Assembly (NCBI GenBank): GCA_017938285.1
Contig: JAGBBW010000084.1
Location: forward strand, 1 to 64,000
Length of the DNA: 64,000 nucleotides
Direction: 5' to 3'
From: Lachnospiraceae bacterium
Lineage (GTDB): Bacteria; Bacillota; Clostridia; Lachnospirales; Lachnospiraceae
How positions within the stretch are numbered: the first letter of the stretch is position 1; every line of letters begins with the position of its first letter. The position numbers and the translations under genes are program-made. Below the pieces are notes generated by a model. That model did not search any database. It had not been told where the DNA came from and saw only the letters and a list, made by a program, of their open reading frames with translations. Below, piece after piece: positions 8,121 through 16,777 of the stretch.

Positions 8121-9112
8121 GTTTTTTCTTCCTCCTCTTTCATCGCATACAGCATCATCTCCAGCGAAACCTCCAGATTTACATTGGCACTCATCCGCTG
8201 CCTTGTCAGTTCAATAACTTCCAGACATTGTTCCAGCCACCGGAAATCCATCCGTTCTGCCTGTCTGCGCAGCTCCTGTTCCTCTTCCCGGAACACAGGA
8301 CGCCCCTCGCCTTTTGTTGCCTTCATTACCAGAATATCCCGGAACCAGAGATTTATTAACGACAGCATATCCGGAAGCTCCGTCTTCCTGACCGCCCATT
8401 CTTTCACCTTTTTGTAAATTTCTTCCGCAGGCATGCTTTCCAGACGTTTTACTACCTTAAGCACATCCTCTTTCAGACTTACAAATTCCCCGGACTGGGC
8501 ATAAGCAATCGCCCGTCCCGGAATTCCATCCGCAAAATCGGCCGCCACCTCTGCCATATACCCGGCAATCCCATGCCGCTCTGTCAGAAGCTTTGTCACT
8601 GCCTGCCTTGCCACCGGACGTACATTTAATAAAATACACCTTGACAAAATCGTTGGAAGCAGCAGCTTTGCGTTCACCGTTAAAAGCAGAATAACGGCAT
8701 ATCCCGGCGGCTCCTCGATGGTTTTTAACATGGCATTCTGCGCCTGTTCCGTCATCTTCTCCGCCTCATCTATAATATAGACCTTGTACGGTCTGCTGTA
8801 AGGTTTGACCATGATATCATTGTTTAATTGAAGACGGATGTCATCTACACCAATCGCCGCCTTCTCATGTGTAATCCGCCGGATATCCGGATGATTACCG
8901 GATACCGCCTGTTTGCAGGACTGACAGTGCCCACAGGGTTCTATGCCCCCCTCCTCGCACTGCAGGGCGGCCGCAAAAATCCCCGCCAGTAACTTCTTGC
9001 CGGAACCTGCCTCCCCCTGAAGGATATACGCATGGGATACTTTACCCATCCGTATGGCATTCTGCAAATGCCCTGTTATTTGTTCTTGTCCGATTACGTC
9101 CTGAAACTTCAT
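8108..9112 (-). CDS. holB: DNA polymerase III delta' subunit
   Basis: A 334-residue clamp-loader AAA+ protein. It starts FQDVIGQEQITGHLQNAI, has the Walker A-like GEAGSGKKLLA, the four-cysteine zinc module CEEGGIEPCGHCQSC, and the Walker B/sensor region IIDEAEKMTEQAQNAMLKTIEEPP. The subunit helps load the sliding clamp encoded here by dnaN. I choose the ATG at 9112 since GGAG precedes it by 6 bases; the ATG at 9124 lacks a site. It lies between yaaR and ricT as in Bacillus. Confidence 0.93.
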   Translation of the reverse strand: MKFQDVIGQEQITGHLQNAIRMGKVSHAYILQGEAGSGKKLLAGIFAAALQCEEGGIEPCGHCQSCKQAVSGNHPDIRRITHEKAAIGVDDIRLQLNNDIMVKPYSRPYKVYIIDEAEKMTEQAQNAMLKTIEEPPGYAVILLLTVNAKLLLPTILSRCILLNVRPVARQAVTKLLTERHGIAGYMAEVAADFADGIPGRAIAYAQSGEFVSLKEDVLKVVKRLESMPAEEIYKKVKEWAVRKTELPDMLSLINLWFRDILVMKATKGEGRPVFREEEQELRRQAERMDFRWLEQCLEVIELTRQRMSANVNLEVSLEMMLYAMKEEEEKTWLR

Positions 9113-9178
9113 GCCACGCTCCATTTTCTTTTATACCTGCCGCAAAATCTGTCCTGTCTCTTTTCCATACAGACTGTC

Positions 9179-9631
9179 TTATGTCAAAATATCCAGCAGC
9201 AATCCCCGGATTTCATCAATCGTACTCAGAATCAGCAGATGATCCTTTTCTTCCTTCAGAAGCTCTGCTGCCAGCAGATCCAGATTTTCATCCACCAGCT
9301 TAATCATACCATAAACACGATGACGTCCCCTGCGGTCCAGAAAGTTCTCACGGCTGAATTTGTGGGAACGGGAAATAATCTCATTCATAAACTGCTGAAT
9401 CAGTGACCGGTAATACTTCATATCCCGGACATCCATGTGCTTGGCAATCTTCTTGCCCTCTTTTTCAATGTCCGTCAGCAGTCCGGATAACCGTTCTGCC
9501 AGCGTTGATTCCTCAATTGCACTAATCAATGTGAACTGAAACGAACCATCTGCCTGCGGTGCCGGTGCTTTGGATTCCACCTGGCTGACCGGTGGCATCT
9601 GGCCGATTTTTACATCAAAATTATTATCCAT
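9179..9631 (-). CDS. yaaR: YaaR family protein (DUF327)
   Basis: A 150-residue, largely helical soluble protein. The segment KYYRSLIQQFMNEIISRSHKF with LDRRGRHRVYGMIKLVDENL is the DUF327/YaaR core, and the protein sits directly before holB as in Bacillus subtilis. Function is not established. AAAGGGGC precedes the ATG, 15 bases after the gmk-like stop. Confidence 0.85.
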   Translation of the reverse strand: MDNNFDVKIGQMPPVSQVESKAPAPQADGSFQFTLISAIEESTLAERLSGLLTDIEKEGKKIAKHMDVRDMKYYRSLIQQFMNEIISRSHKFSRENFLDRRGRHRVYGMIKLVDENLDLLAAELLKEEKDHLLILSTIDEIRGLLLDILT

Positions 9632-9645
9632 GCAGCTGCCCCTTT

Positions 9646-10305
9646 CTACATAACCTGTGACGGTTCACCCTGTCTGCTTCCCAACTCTTCTGCTTCCCTG
9701 TCCAGAAATATCCCAATATCTTCTGCTATCTCCTGACAGCATTTTTCCAGTTCCTGATTTACATACCGCTTTTTCACACCAAGCCGCTCCAGCTTCCCTT
9801 CCGAAAAATCATCTTCATCCGCAAGAAACCTCCGGCATACCTCCGCATAATTTGGTTTTTCCTGTTTTGACTCCCGGTGAATATACCGCAGCAGCCGTTC
9901 TTTCGGGTCCGCATCAATATACAGCGGAATCACACGGTCCACATTATAATAAGCTCTCAGCTTCTCAAATCCCACCAGCGTATTAATCATTACATAGTCA
10001 TGGGACGACAAATCAATCTGCCCATCCAGCACCGTAAAATAATACCACGGACCATGCACGGTATGGTAACACCGCTCCTCCAGGACTTTCCCCTGCTCCC
10101 GCAGCTCCAAAAGACGTCCTTCCGGCACAAAAAAATACTCCACACCATCCGTTTCTCCCGGACGCATTGGCCGGGTAGTGTAGCTTACCACCGTTTTCAG
10201 CCCCTTCTGAATCCCCTGACTCACAGACAGGTTATCCAGCAGATATTTAAAAACCGTATCCTTGCCCGATGAAGTTTTTCCCATGATAACAAATATTTTT
10301 CCCAT
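9646..10305 (-). CDS. Guanylate kinase-like P-loop protein
   Basis: A 219-residue P-loop NMP-kinase. The Walker A is FVIMGKTSSGKDTVFKYLL and the GMP-binding region is VVSYTTRPMRPGETDGVEYFFV, which closely follows guanylate kinase. The C-terminal tail is longer and less conserved than in standard Gmk. In Bacillus the first gene of this operon is tmk; here a guanylate-kinase-like gene holds that place. It may be a second guanylate kinase or a specialised one; the main gmk, usually near rpoZ, is not in this window. The ATG at 10305 follows AGAGGTTC. Family firm, exact substrate moderate. Confidence 0.8.
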   Translation of the reverse strand: MGKIFVIMGKTSSGKDTVFKYLLDNLSVSQGIQKGLKTVVSYTTRPMRPGETDGVEYFFVPEGRLLELREQGKVLEERCYHTVHGPWYYFTVLDGQIDLSSHDYVMINTLVGFEKLRAYYNVDRVIPLYIDADPKERLLRYIHRESKQEKPNYAEVCRRFLADEDDFSEGKLERLGVKKRYVNQELEKCCQEIAEDIGIFLDREAEELGSRQGEPSQVM

Positions 10306-10391
10306 TGTGAACCTCTTACGCCGAATGTCCGGCATTATTCTCTATTGGCATACTGTTCTGAAAAAGCACATAATACTCCATAGTAGATTAC

Positions 10392-10420
10392 AGTATAACA
10401 CATTTTCTCTATGCTGTCAT
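10392..10420 (-). promoter_or_regulatory. Candidate promoter of the gmk-like/rsmI operon
   Basis: On the minus strand ATGACA (plus 10415-10420) and TATACT (plus 10392-10397) are 17 bases apart, about 90 bases upstream of the first gene of the operon. Confidence 0.5.
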
Positions 10421-10484
10421 GGAAATTTTTCTTCCAGGCAATTTTTTTAATTTTAAAATTTTTAAAATTTTTTTAAAAAAGCGC

Positions 10485-10513
10485 TTGACAAATGTTTTAA
10501 CTTGTATTATAGT
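10485..10513 (+). promoter_or_regulatory. Promoter of tRNA-Lys with UP-element-like AT tract
   Basis: TTGACA at 10485-10490 and TATAGT at 10508-10513 (17-base spacer). An A/T-only tract covers 10439-10480 directly upstream, as expected for an UP element of a stable-RNA promoter. Confidence 0.8.
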
Positions 10514-10569
10514 TTGTCTTGCGCTTGAGAGAAAGCTGACGAGCTGCTTGAGAGCGTTCACATAGATCC

Positions 10570-10642
10570 GCATCTTTAGCTCAGTTGGTAGAGCACCTGA
10601 CTCTTAATCAGGGTGTCCAGGGTTCGAGCCCCTGAAGATGCA
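10570..10642 (+). tRNA. tRNA-Lys (anticodon CTT)
   Basis: A 73-base cloverleaf: acceptor GCATCTT/AAGATGC with discriminator A, D-arm GCTC...GAGC, anticodon loop CTCTTAA (anticodon CTT) and T-arm CAGGG-TTCGAGC-CCCTG. The 3' CCA is not encoded. Its body is identical to the tRNA-Lys at 25481-25553 over 58 bases, but the acceptor stem differs completely. Confidence 0.97.
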
Positions 10643-10650
10643 CTTGAAAG

Positions 10651-10680
10651 AACCCTTGTTCGCAGGAACAGGGGTTTTCT
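10651..10680 (+). terminator. Terminator of tRNA-Lys
   Basis: Stem AACCCTTGTTC (10651-10661) with GAACAGGGGTT (10666-10676), one G-T wobble, followed by a T-rich tail. Confidence 0.8.
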
Positions 10681-10696
10681 TATTTTCCGCTTACTT

Positions 10697-10744
10697 AAAA
10701 AACAGAGCTGCGGCAAAATTTATACATTTCTGCCATAGCCCTGT
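10697..10744 (-). terminator. Terminator of the helicase-HNH gene
   Basis: An imperfect stem read on the minus strand (plus arms near 10702-10716 and 10730-10744; ACAG..GCT..GGCA against TGCC..AGC..CTGT), followed by a run of T (plus A-run 10697-10702). Confidence 0.6.
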
Positions 10745-10751
10745 CTTATAC

Positions 10752-12983
10752 TTACTTCGCTCCCTTTGCAATATTCTGTGTCCGGAAAATCATCTGCAAA
10801 TTTTCCTTTACTGTTAATCCTCCTTTGGAAATAGGCACAATATGGTCCATCTCAAACATGTAAAGATATTTCGAACGGACCGGTGGTTTTCCTTCCTCCT
10901 GGATTGCGGAATAATAATACCCTTCCTCATCTTTTTTCATATTAAGTAATAAATATTCCCTCAATTCCTGGTAATAAGCCGGATAATATTTCTTTATTTC
11001 TCCCATGTCCATCTTTTCTTTTGGCGGAAGTTTAAACTCCGGTGCGTTTATTGTACGGGATTTCATCCGGTTAAAATAAACCCGCATCATTCCGTAATAG
11101 AACTCCTTCTCATACCACATACGTACTTTCGCATTCGTTCCCCATATGGTTTCAATCGCCTCTTCTATCATTTCTTCATTCATTCCATCCGTATAGCATT
11201 CCTTTACAATATCAAACAGCGAAACACGGTCTTCTATTGCCTGAATGACGGGAACTGTCCGTTCCGCCAGAAAAGATAAAATAATATCTCTTACCGATTC
11301 ACTGGAAACTCCGATAAAAGAGCCATCACCGGACTCACAGTATTTAAAAAACAGTTCACTGCTAATGGCCTTAATGGTACTCTCTTCCCACTCCGTTTCC
11401 TCATCATGAAAAATCTCCGGCATGTCTGCCAATATCTTTTGATAAATTTCCGCAGCCTCATCAAACACCATAATGTCTCTCTGAAATTCGTCTTCTTCCC
11501 CGTTCTCGTCCGTTTTCATATAACTGCATCTAATAACGCCATAAGGGATGATATTATAATAGCTGGAAACAATCTGTGCTCTGCTTTCATACATGCTGAC
11601 AGCATAATTTTCTATTTCAGCCAGTTCAATATAATGTTTCAACGCTTTTTTTCTGTCAGATTCACTATATGACATTTCATCAGAACCCTCTAACAATGCC
11701 ACAGGACTTACAAAATCAACTAACCCTTTCCAGTCATCAATGAAATATACAATCTGCGTCTCCCTCGTTCCTCCTGCAGCTTCTCCACGCAGACCCCTTC
11801 CAATCATCTGCGTCATAAGAATCTTTGAAGTCGTTGGACGTGCCAGAAATACGGTCTGAATATTCGGAATATCCGTTCCTTCCGTAACAATATTTACATT
11901 AATCAGCACTTCCAGTTTACCATCTTTAAACTCCCGGATAACCTTCGGATTCCGTTCGGTTGCTGCTGAACGATTCATTCCAACAGTCAGTGAAGAAACT
12001 ACAAAGTCTGACTTCACACCTGCTGCCTGAAAAATTGCATTTAATGCTATCGCATTAATGACATCCACTGCAAACACAATCGTCTGCCCATATTTTTTCC
12101 GGTTTGCCAGATAAGAATCAACAATAATCTGATTTCTCCCGGTATTTTTATTCAGTTTTTCCAGACATTTTTCATTTAACGAAGTCAGATCATTTCGTGC
12201 TATTATTTTGAGTTCCTCTGCATTAAATATCCTCGTCATATCTACGTTTGTTTTTATTTCTGTATGTATCGGATTGGACAAAATACCTGCACTAATCAAA
12301 GTATTCATGTCAATACTATATGCAATGCCGGAACCTGTGGAAAATATATTCTTTAAACTTCCCTGTTCCTGTTTCGCCGTCCGGAATGGAGTTGCTGTCA
12401 GTCCCAGGATATCAATATGTGGAATATATTTTTTCATCGTCTGTAAAATCATCCGGTATGACTTTGCTGCGGCATGATGCGCTTCATCCAGAACGATAAG
12501 AAGTTTACGTTCTGCTTTTAACCCTTTCCCTTTCGCCCATTTCACAAAATAGTCCATGTTAGTCCCGCTGCATATACTCTGGCGGCTGGCAATTACCAGA
12601 TCTTCACTTTTCAAATTGCAGCTTCTTCCAAACTCTGACGATATGACATAGGTTTCAAATGAGTTCCGGGTTGGCAGTGTTTCTTTTGTTGTGTCTATGA
12701 AAAATGCTTCTGCCGCCTGCCGGAGCAGCTCACTCCGGTGGGCAATCCACAGCACTTTGATTCCCTGATCAATATAGTTTTTCATAATCCAGTGGGCTGC
12801 CGTATAGGTCTTTCCCGCTCCTGTCGGCAGCACCAGCATGGACGAAAATCCTTCCGGATTCTTTTTCTTTAGTGCGTCCAGTGCATCAAAAGCCTTTTCC
12901 TGAAAAGGATATGGTGTCCGGCACTGAATCTGATGATAATTTGAAAATGTGTAATTACTTTTATCTAAAACAAATGGCAGCAT
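10752..12983 (-). CDS. DEAH superfamily 2 helicase with C-terminal HNH nuclease domain
   Basis: A 743-residue protein. Residues 1-430 are an SF2 helicase core like type I restriction and DEAD/DEAH translocases: Walker A PTGAGKT (53-59), DEAH (166-169), motif III LTATPFR, motif V VTEGTDIP and motif VI QMIGRGLRG. Residues 430-690 are not recognised. The C-terminus (about 710-743) is an HNH-type motif, MDHIVPISKGG followed by ENLQMIFRTQN, without the usual zinc-binding CxxC pairs. It probably unwinds or tracks along nucleic acid and cleaves; such helicase-nuclease proteins are common in phage defence. It lies beside tRNA-Lys and 40 bases after an ATPase gene read the same way. No methylase or specificity subunit is linked. 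Role in defence is inference. Confidence 0.8.
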   Translation of the reverse strand: MLPFVLDKSNYTFSNYHQIQCRTPYPFQEKAFDALDALKKKNPEGFSSMLVLPTGAGKTYTAAHWIMKNYIDQGIKVLWIAHRSELLRQAAEAFFIDTTKETLPTRNSFETYVISSEFGRSCNLKSEDLVIASRQSICSGTNMDYFVKWAKGKGLKAERKLLIVLDEAHHAAAKSYRMILQTMKKYIPHIDILGLTATPFRTAKQEQGSLKNIFSTGSGIAYSIDMNTLISAGILSNPIHTEIKTNVDMTRIFNAEELKIIARNDLTSLNEKCLEKLNKNTGRNQIIVDSYLANRKKYGQTIVFAVDVINAIALNAIFQAAGVKSDFVVSSLTVGMNRSAATERNPKVIREFKDGKLEVLINVNIVTEGTDIPNIQTVFLARPTTSKILMTQMIGRGLRGEAAGGTRETQIVYFIDDWKGLVDFVSPVALLEGSDEMSYSESDRKKALKHYIELAEIENYAVSMYESRAQIVSSYYNIIPYGVIRCSYMKTDENGEEDEFQRDIMVFDEAAEIYQKILADMPEIFHDEETEWEESTIKAISSELFFKYCESGDGSFIGVSSESVRDIILSFLAERTVPVIQAIEDRVSLFDIVKECYTDGMNEEMIEEAIETIWGTNAKVRMWYEKEFYYGMMRVYFNRMKSRTINAPEFKLPPKEKMDMGEIKKYYPAYYQELREYLLLNMKKDEEGYYYSAIQEEGKPPVRSKYLYMFEMDHIVPISKGGLTVKENLQMIFRTQNIAKGAK

Positions 12984-13023
12984 GTTTTCCCTCTTTTCAT
13001 GATACTCTGTTGGTTTTTACATT

Positions 13024-14430
13024 CTAAAACTTCATAAGTTCTTCCAAATTCACTAATAGAATACTGTCATCCGACTTCGCTTCATTCAAAACAGCCTCTG
13101 TAAATCCGGATTTTGAGAAAAGTACATAGTAAGAGTTCTTTCTGTTCCTACTGAACACATCTGCCTTTGCTTTCAAATCCTTTAATACGGAAATATCCAA
13201 CTTCTCATTGCGCCATTTACACTCTCCGAAAAGATAATCTTTTCCGTCATTTGCAATTAAATCAATTTCCTCCTGACCATGCGTTGCAGCGTTGGTTCCC
13301 CACCATCTTCCGATGGAGGTATATAATATCGGCAGTTCTCCTCTCGCATTCTTTGCATTCAGATAATCCTTACAAACTTTCTCAAAAACCAGCCCCATGT
13401 AGCTGTAATAATCCGGCTTAATTCGTTTTTCCCATACCGCCTGCTGTGCTCCGGTTTCTATCAACGTTCTGTTAGCAAATACATATCGGTACCAGAATCG
13501 AAACATAAAGTCCGAGATGCCATAAATCGTTTTGCGGGATGATTCTTTTTCTCCAAATGGTGTCTCTTTATGCAGGATTCCAAGCTCACACAAGGTTTTG
13601 ATATATTTCAGGCACTTAGCTGAGTCCTCACCGATTTTTGTAGAAATCTCATTTGCTTTGGTATATCCGCTTGCAATCGCCTCTATTATCGCACTGTATA
13701 CGCCTGGCTCCTGCACTTCCTGACGTAAGAGCAGCAACGCCTCCTCATAAAGATAAGATGTTACTTTCAAATAAGCTCTCTTAATATTTTCCTCAAAACT
13801 TTCCTTCTCATTTATCTGCTGCAAATACAACGGAGTTCCGCCATATGCACCATACAACATAAGCTTGTCTTCATCTGAAAAACCAGTCATAAACCTGGAG
13901 CTTGTCTGATAACTAAAAGCACTCATATGAAGCTGCGCAGTTCTTCTTCCAAAAAGAGGACTTTTGGAACCAAGCACCTCCTTCTCCATAAACCCCATAT
14001 AGCTTCCGCTCAATATAAAAAAAAGCTTTCCGCTGGTCAGTTTATGGTCGATCAGATGCTGTAGTTCTGACAACAGCGCCCTATTTTTCTTTACAAGATA
14101 AGGGAACTCATCAATGACCAGTACCAGCTTTTTGTTTCCCTGTCTTTCATCAATATAGGACAATGCATTGGTCCATGAGGAAAACGGCTCTAAGTTGCTT
14201 TCACCATAAAATTGAAATACCAGCGATGAGAATTTTTCAAGATTTAACTTGTTATTGCTTTGTTCCGCCGAATAGAAAATCGCCTCCTTATTCCTGCAGA
14301 ATTCGTTCAGCAGAGTCGTCTTTCCTACACGCCTGCGACCATACAGTATAAATAATTGAAATCTTTCTTGTAAATATAATTCCTCTAAGTCTGCAAGCTC
14401 TTTTTCTCTACCAATAAATACTTCCTGCAT
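13024..14430 (-). CDS. AAA ATPase with winged helix and DUF234 nuclease-like domain
   Basis: A 468-residue protein of the archaeal-ATPase/DUF234 family. Walker A is LYGRRRVGKTTLL (residues 29-41) and Walker B is VLVIDEFPYL (about 103-112). A winged-helix region follows near residues 240-300 (GYTKANEISTKIGEDSAKCL). The C-terminal part has a PD-(D/E)XK-like pattern, GQEEIDLIANDGKDYLFGECKW. These proteins are widespread, often mobile and poorly understood. A 29-base dyad lies between its promoter and ribosome-binding site, fitting autoregulation through the winged helix. The helicase-HNH gene follows 40 bases downstream on the same strand, so the two probably share a transcript. Confidence 0.85.
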   Translation of the reverse strand: MQEVFIGREKELADLEELYLQERFQLFILYGRRRVGKTTLLNEFCRNKEAIFYSAEQSNNKLNLEKFSSLVFQFYGESNLEPFSSWTNALSYIDERQGNKKLVLVIDEFPYLVKKNRALLSELQHLIDHKLTSGKLFFILSGSYMGFMEKEVLGSKSPLFGRRTAQLHMSAFSYQTSSRFMTGFSDEDKLMLYGAYGGTPLYLQQINEKESFEENIKRAYLKVTSYLYEEALLLLRQEVQEPGVYSAIIEAIASGYTKANEISTKIGEDSAKCLKYIKTLCELGILHKETPFGEKESSRKTIYGISDFMFRFWYRYVFANRTLIETGAQQAVWEKRIKPDYYSYMGLVFEKVCKDYLNAKNARGELPILYTSIGRWWGTNAATHGQEEIDLIANDGKDYLFGECKWRNEKLDISVLKDLKAKADVFSRNRKNSYYVLFSKSGFTEAVLNEAKSDDSILLVNLEELMKF

Positions 14431-14447
14431 TAAACCCCTCCTTTAGG

Positions 14448-14505
14448 TAACTTAAAAGTAATTTACTCTAAAGTTAATTATGTAATATTTTTTTCTTTTT
14501 GTCAA
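14448..14505 (-). promoter_or_regulatory. Promoter and 29-base dyad operator of the ATPase gene
   Basis: On the minus strand TTGACA (plus 14500-14505) and CATAAT (plus 14477-14482) have a 17-base spacer. Directly next to the -10 lies an inverted repeat, plus 14448-14476, with outer arms TAACTT/AAGTTA and an inner perfect palindrome AGTAAATTACT. Arms match at 12 of 14 positions. Between this and 14624 I see no gene; a lysine-rich open frame at 14509-14610 has no start. Confidence 0.7.
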
Positions 14506-14623
14506 TGTGATTCTGATGAACTGATTGAGCTTAGAAAACACGTCAAGGAACAGAAAAAAGAAATATGCCACATAAAAACGAAAAGCAAAATTCAAAGAAG
14601 AATTTATTCAAATCTCCCTCTCT

Positions 14624-15565
14624 CTATTTTCTACACACCCACAAATTCTTTATCTGTCCCTTTATCTCCTCATAAGACCACAGTTTCTCAGAGCGCACCT
14701 TACTATTCGGATCATTCACCGAAAACTTACCATCCTCATATCCTGTCAACACAATAAAATGCCCTGTTGTTGTAAAATCCCCAGGACCCATAATACAGAT
14801 AACCGGGTTTCCCACCTTCAGATTCCGGACAATTCTATCCTCATCCAAAGGAATCTCCGTAACATCCAGCCCCAGGGTTTCACCACCTTCGGAAATCAAC
14901 GTCCATGCACTGCCGCTGCCCGGCACACAATACCCATTTTCCTCCGCAAAATCCGCAATATACCGTGGATGATACTTTCCATCGTTAAGCAGATACACAC
15001 ATACCATGGAAAGACAGGTCGGACCACAGCCCGTCAGCCCCATCACATTGTCACCATACTGTGTGTATCCCCATCGTTCGTCCCACTGAAAAAACAGCGG
15101 CACAGTGTCACTTTGTTCCTGGTCCGTCAGGTCAATTTCAAATGTTTTCTCTTTGTTCAAAGGATAATGTAAGACGAATTCCTCTGCATCCGGATTTCTT
15201 TCCAGAAGGTCTACCAGTTCCCCAGTCCAGATACTTGTGGAGAGTCCCTGTTCCTGAGCAAACGCCGCAATGACGGCATTGTTCTTTGCCACATCTTCCT
15301 GCCCGGAAGTCCCTGCTCCTTCCGGACCATTCCCTTCTTTCATACCTTCTGCTGCCGCTCCTGAATTTGATGTTCCATCACTACTGCACTCCTCCTTCCA
15401 ATTCGTTTGAAATAACTTCATAAAAAGAGAAGTTTCTGTACCATCTGCTTCTGTTCTGGATACCACACCCTGTACTACACCAGAAATCACAGACACTATA
15501 AGAAGCACAACCAGACACCTAAATACCAGCCGGCTCAAATTTCTTCGTTTTCTTACTTTTTTCAT
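14624..15565 (-). CDS. Membrane-anchored or secreted C39-like cysteine peptidase
   Basis: A 313-residue protein. Residues 11-35 form a signal anchor after a basic start. A Gly/Ser/Glu-rich linker (about 60-95) leads to a C39_2 peptidase domain: Q160-W-D-E-R-W, catalytic Cys in LTGCGPTC (C180), His in GHFIVLTG (269) and Asp in VNDPN (285). Such enzymes act outside the membrane on peptides or wall-linked substrates. The start at 15565 is preferred because GGGAG lies 8 bases upstream; an ATG at 15580 is possible. It lies downstream of a VanRS-like system on the same strand, 151 bases after the kinase, and shares an upstream 15-base motif with the vanR-like gene, which suggests it is a target of that system. 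Confidence 0.85.
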   Translation of the reverse strand: MKKVRKRRNLSRLVFRCLVVLLIVSVISGVVQGVVSRTEADGTETSLFMKLFQTNWKEECSSDGTSNSGAAAEGMKEGNGPEGAGTSGQEDVAKNNAVIAAFAQEQGLSTSIWTGELVDLLERNPDAEEFVLHYPLNKEKTFEIDLTDQEQSDTVPLFFQWDERWGYTQYGDNVMGLTGCGPTCLSMVCVYLLNDGKYHPRYIADFAEENGYCVPGSGSAWTLISEGGETLGLDVTEIPLDEDRIVRNLKVGNPVICIMGPGDFTTTGHFIVLTGYEDGKFSVNDPNSKVRSEKLWSYEEIKGQIKNLWVCRK

Positions 15566-15645
15566 AAAAAATACTCCCATCCTTTATATTGACAGAAGTA
15601 TTTTATCGTATTATCCGGTATTCTGTTTTAATAAAGACTTTCAAA

Positions 15646-15664
15646 TTTCTTACATTTTTCTTAA
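15646..15664 (-). promoter_or_regulatory. Predicted response-regulator binding site upstream of the C39 peptidase
   Basis: The heptamer TTTCTTA occurs at 15646-15652 and 15657-15663, a direct repeat with 11-base periodicity as bound by OmpR-family regulators. The 15-mer TTACATTTTTCTTAA (15650-15664) recurs exactly at 17565-17579 in front of the response-regulator gene. Confidence 0.6.
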
Positions 15665-15696
15665 AAATCACTTCACTATTTCAAAAAAACAATTTC

Positions 15697-15719
15697 TTCT
15701 ACAATCGTAGAATTTCTAC
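15697..15719 (-). terminator. Hairpin after the histidine kinase gene
   Basis: TTCTAC (15697-15702) pairs with GTAGAA (15707-15712); an alternative GTAGAA-T-TTCTAC pairing covers 15707-15719 and overlaps the kinase stop. On the minus strand a T-rich tract follows. Could be a weak terminator. Confidence 0.45.
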
Positions 15720-16777
15720 ACCGGTAGCATAATCCGGAATTCTGTCACTCCTTTTTCGCATACCGCATCAATGGTTCCTTCATGCAGTTCCACAATCTGC
15801 TTTGCAATGGCCAGACCAAGACCAGCTCCACCCGTTGCCGATTGTCTGGAAGAATCCAGTCGGTAAAACTTTTCAAACATACGGCTCAGCTTCTCTGGTG
15901 GAATCTGGTCGCCCTTGTTCCGTATATTAATTAAAATACATTCATTTCCCCGGCGGGCCCGGCATACAAGTTCTGTTCCTTCATAGCTGTAATTTACTGC
16001 ATTGCGGAACAGATTGTCAAATACCCGAACCAGTTTATCCGCATCTCCAGACACAATCAACTCTGGCTCTACCTGCTGGATTACCTGGATTTTCTTCTCT
16101 TCCAGCATTGGAAAAAATTCCTCCATAATCTGCATCAGAAGAATTGTCACATTAACAGGTACTTTTTGTGTTGGAACGGTCTGCAGATTCATCCGTGTAA
16201 TTTCAAAAAACTCATTAATCAGCTGTTCTAAACGGCATGCCTTATCCAGAGCAATTCCGATATACTTTGCCCGTTGTTCCACCGGAAGGTCTTCTGCCTC
16301 TTCCAAAAGACTTAAGTACCCAATGACCGAAGTGAGGGGCGTCTTTAAATCATGGGCAAGATAAACCACCAGATCATTTTTCTGCTGCTCTGCTGCCATT
16401 CTCGCCTGCTCATTCAGTTTCAGTTCATACTTAAACTCCTTCAGTTTCTGGCTGAAATCCCTCAGTTCATCGGGACAGGACTCTCCAAAAATCGTCGGAT
16501 TTTCCTCCTGGATGGACCTGCTGGCGAGATTTAAAAGCCGATTTAACTTAAACACATAAACCATGGACAAAACCATCAGACCCAGACTATATGTCAGAAA
16601 TACCGCCAGCTCCCGGTTTGAATTCAGCATCCAGAAATTTTTAAGTGACATATGATTATATAAAAAATCCACCAGAACACCATTAAATACATTGTCCATG
16701 ACTATGAGAAACAGCGCACACAGGGCAGTATAAATAAACACCTGTACAATATAATGCTTTAAAATATTATTTTTCAA
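15716..16777 (-). CDS. VanS-like sensor histidine kinase
   Basis: A 353-residue kinase with two transmembrane helices (about residues 10-30 and 55-78) flanking a short extracellular loop. The H-box is VVYLAHDLKTPLTSVIGYL, followed by the N-box NLFRNAVNYS and G-boxes GGAGLGLAIAKQIVELH. The H-box context is the one found in VanS kinases. It overlaps the upstream response regulator by 11 bases. There are no D-Ala-D-Lac or D-Ala-D-Ser ligase genes nearby, so this is not a vancomycin-resistance cluster; wall-stress or peptide sensing is a reasonable guess. Confidence 0.9.
   Translation of the reverse strand: MKNNILKHYIVQVFIYTALCALFLIVMDNVFNGVLVDFLYNHMSLKNFWMLNSNRELAVFLTYSLGLMVLSMVYVFKLNRLLNLASRSIQEENPTIFGESCPDELRDFSQKLKEFKYELKLNEQARMAAEQQKNDLVVYLAHDLKTPLTSVIGYLSLLEEAEDLPVEQRAKYIGIALDKACRLEQLINEFFEITRMNLQTVPTQKVPVNVTILLMQIMEEFFPMLEEKKIQVIQQVEPELIVSGDADKLVRVFDNLFRNAVNYSYEGTELVCRARRGNECILINIRNKGDQIPPEKLSRMFEKFYRLDSSRQSATGGAGLGLAIAKQIVELHEGTIDAVCEKGVTEFRIMLPV

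Noticed and set aside
14509..14610. Lysine-rich open frame resembling the end of a coiled-coil protein
   Set aside because: No start codon or ribosome-binding site and no recognisable family; too short to call a gene remnant.
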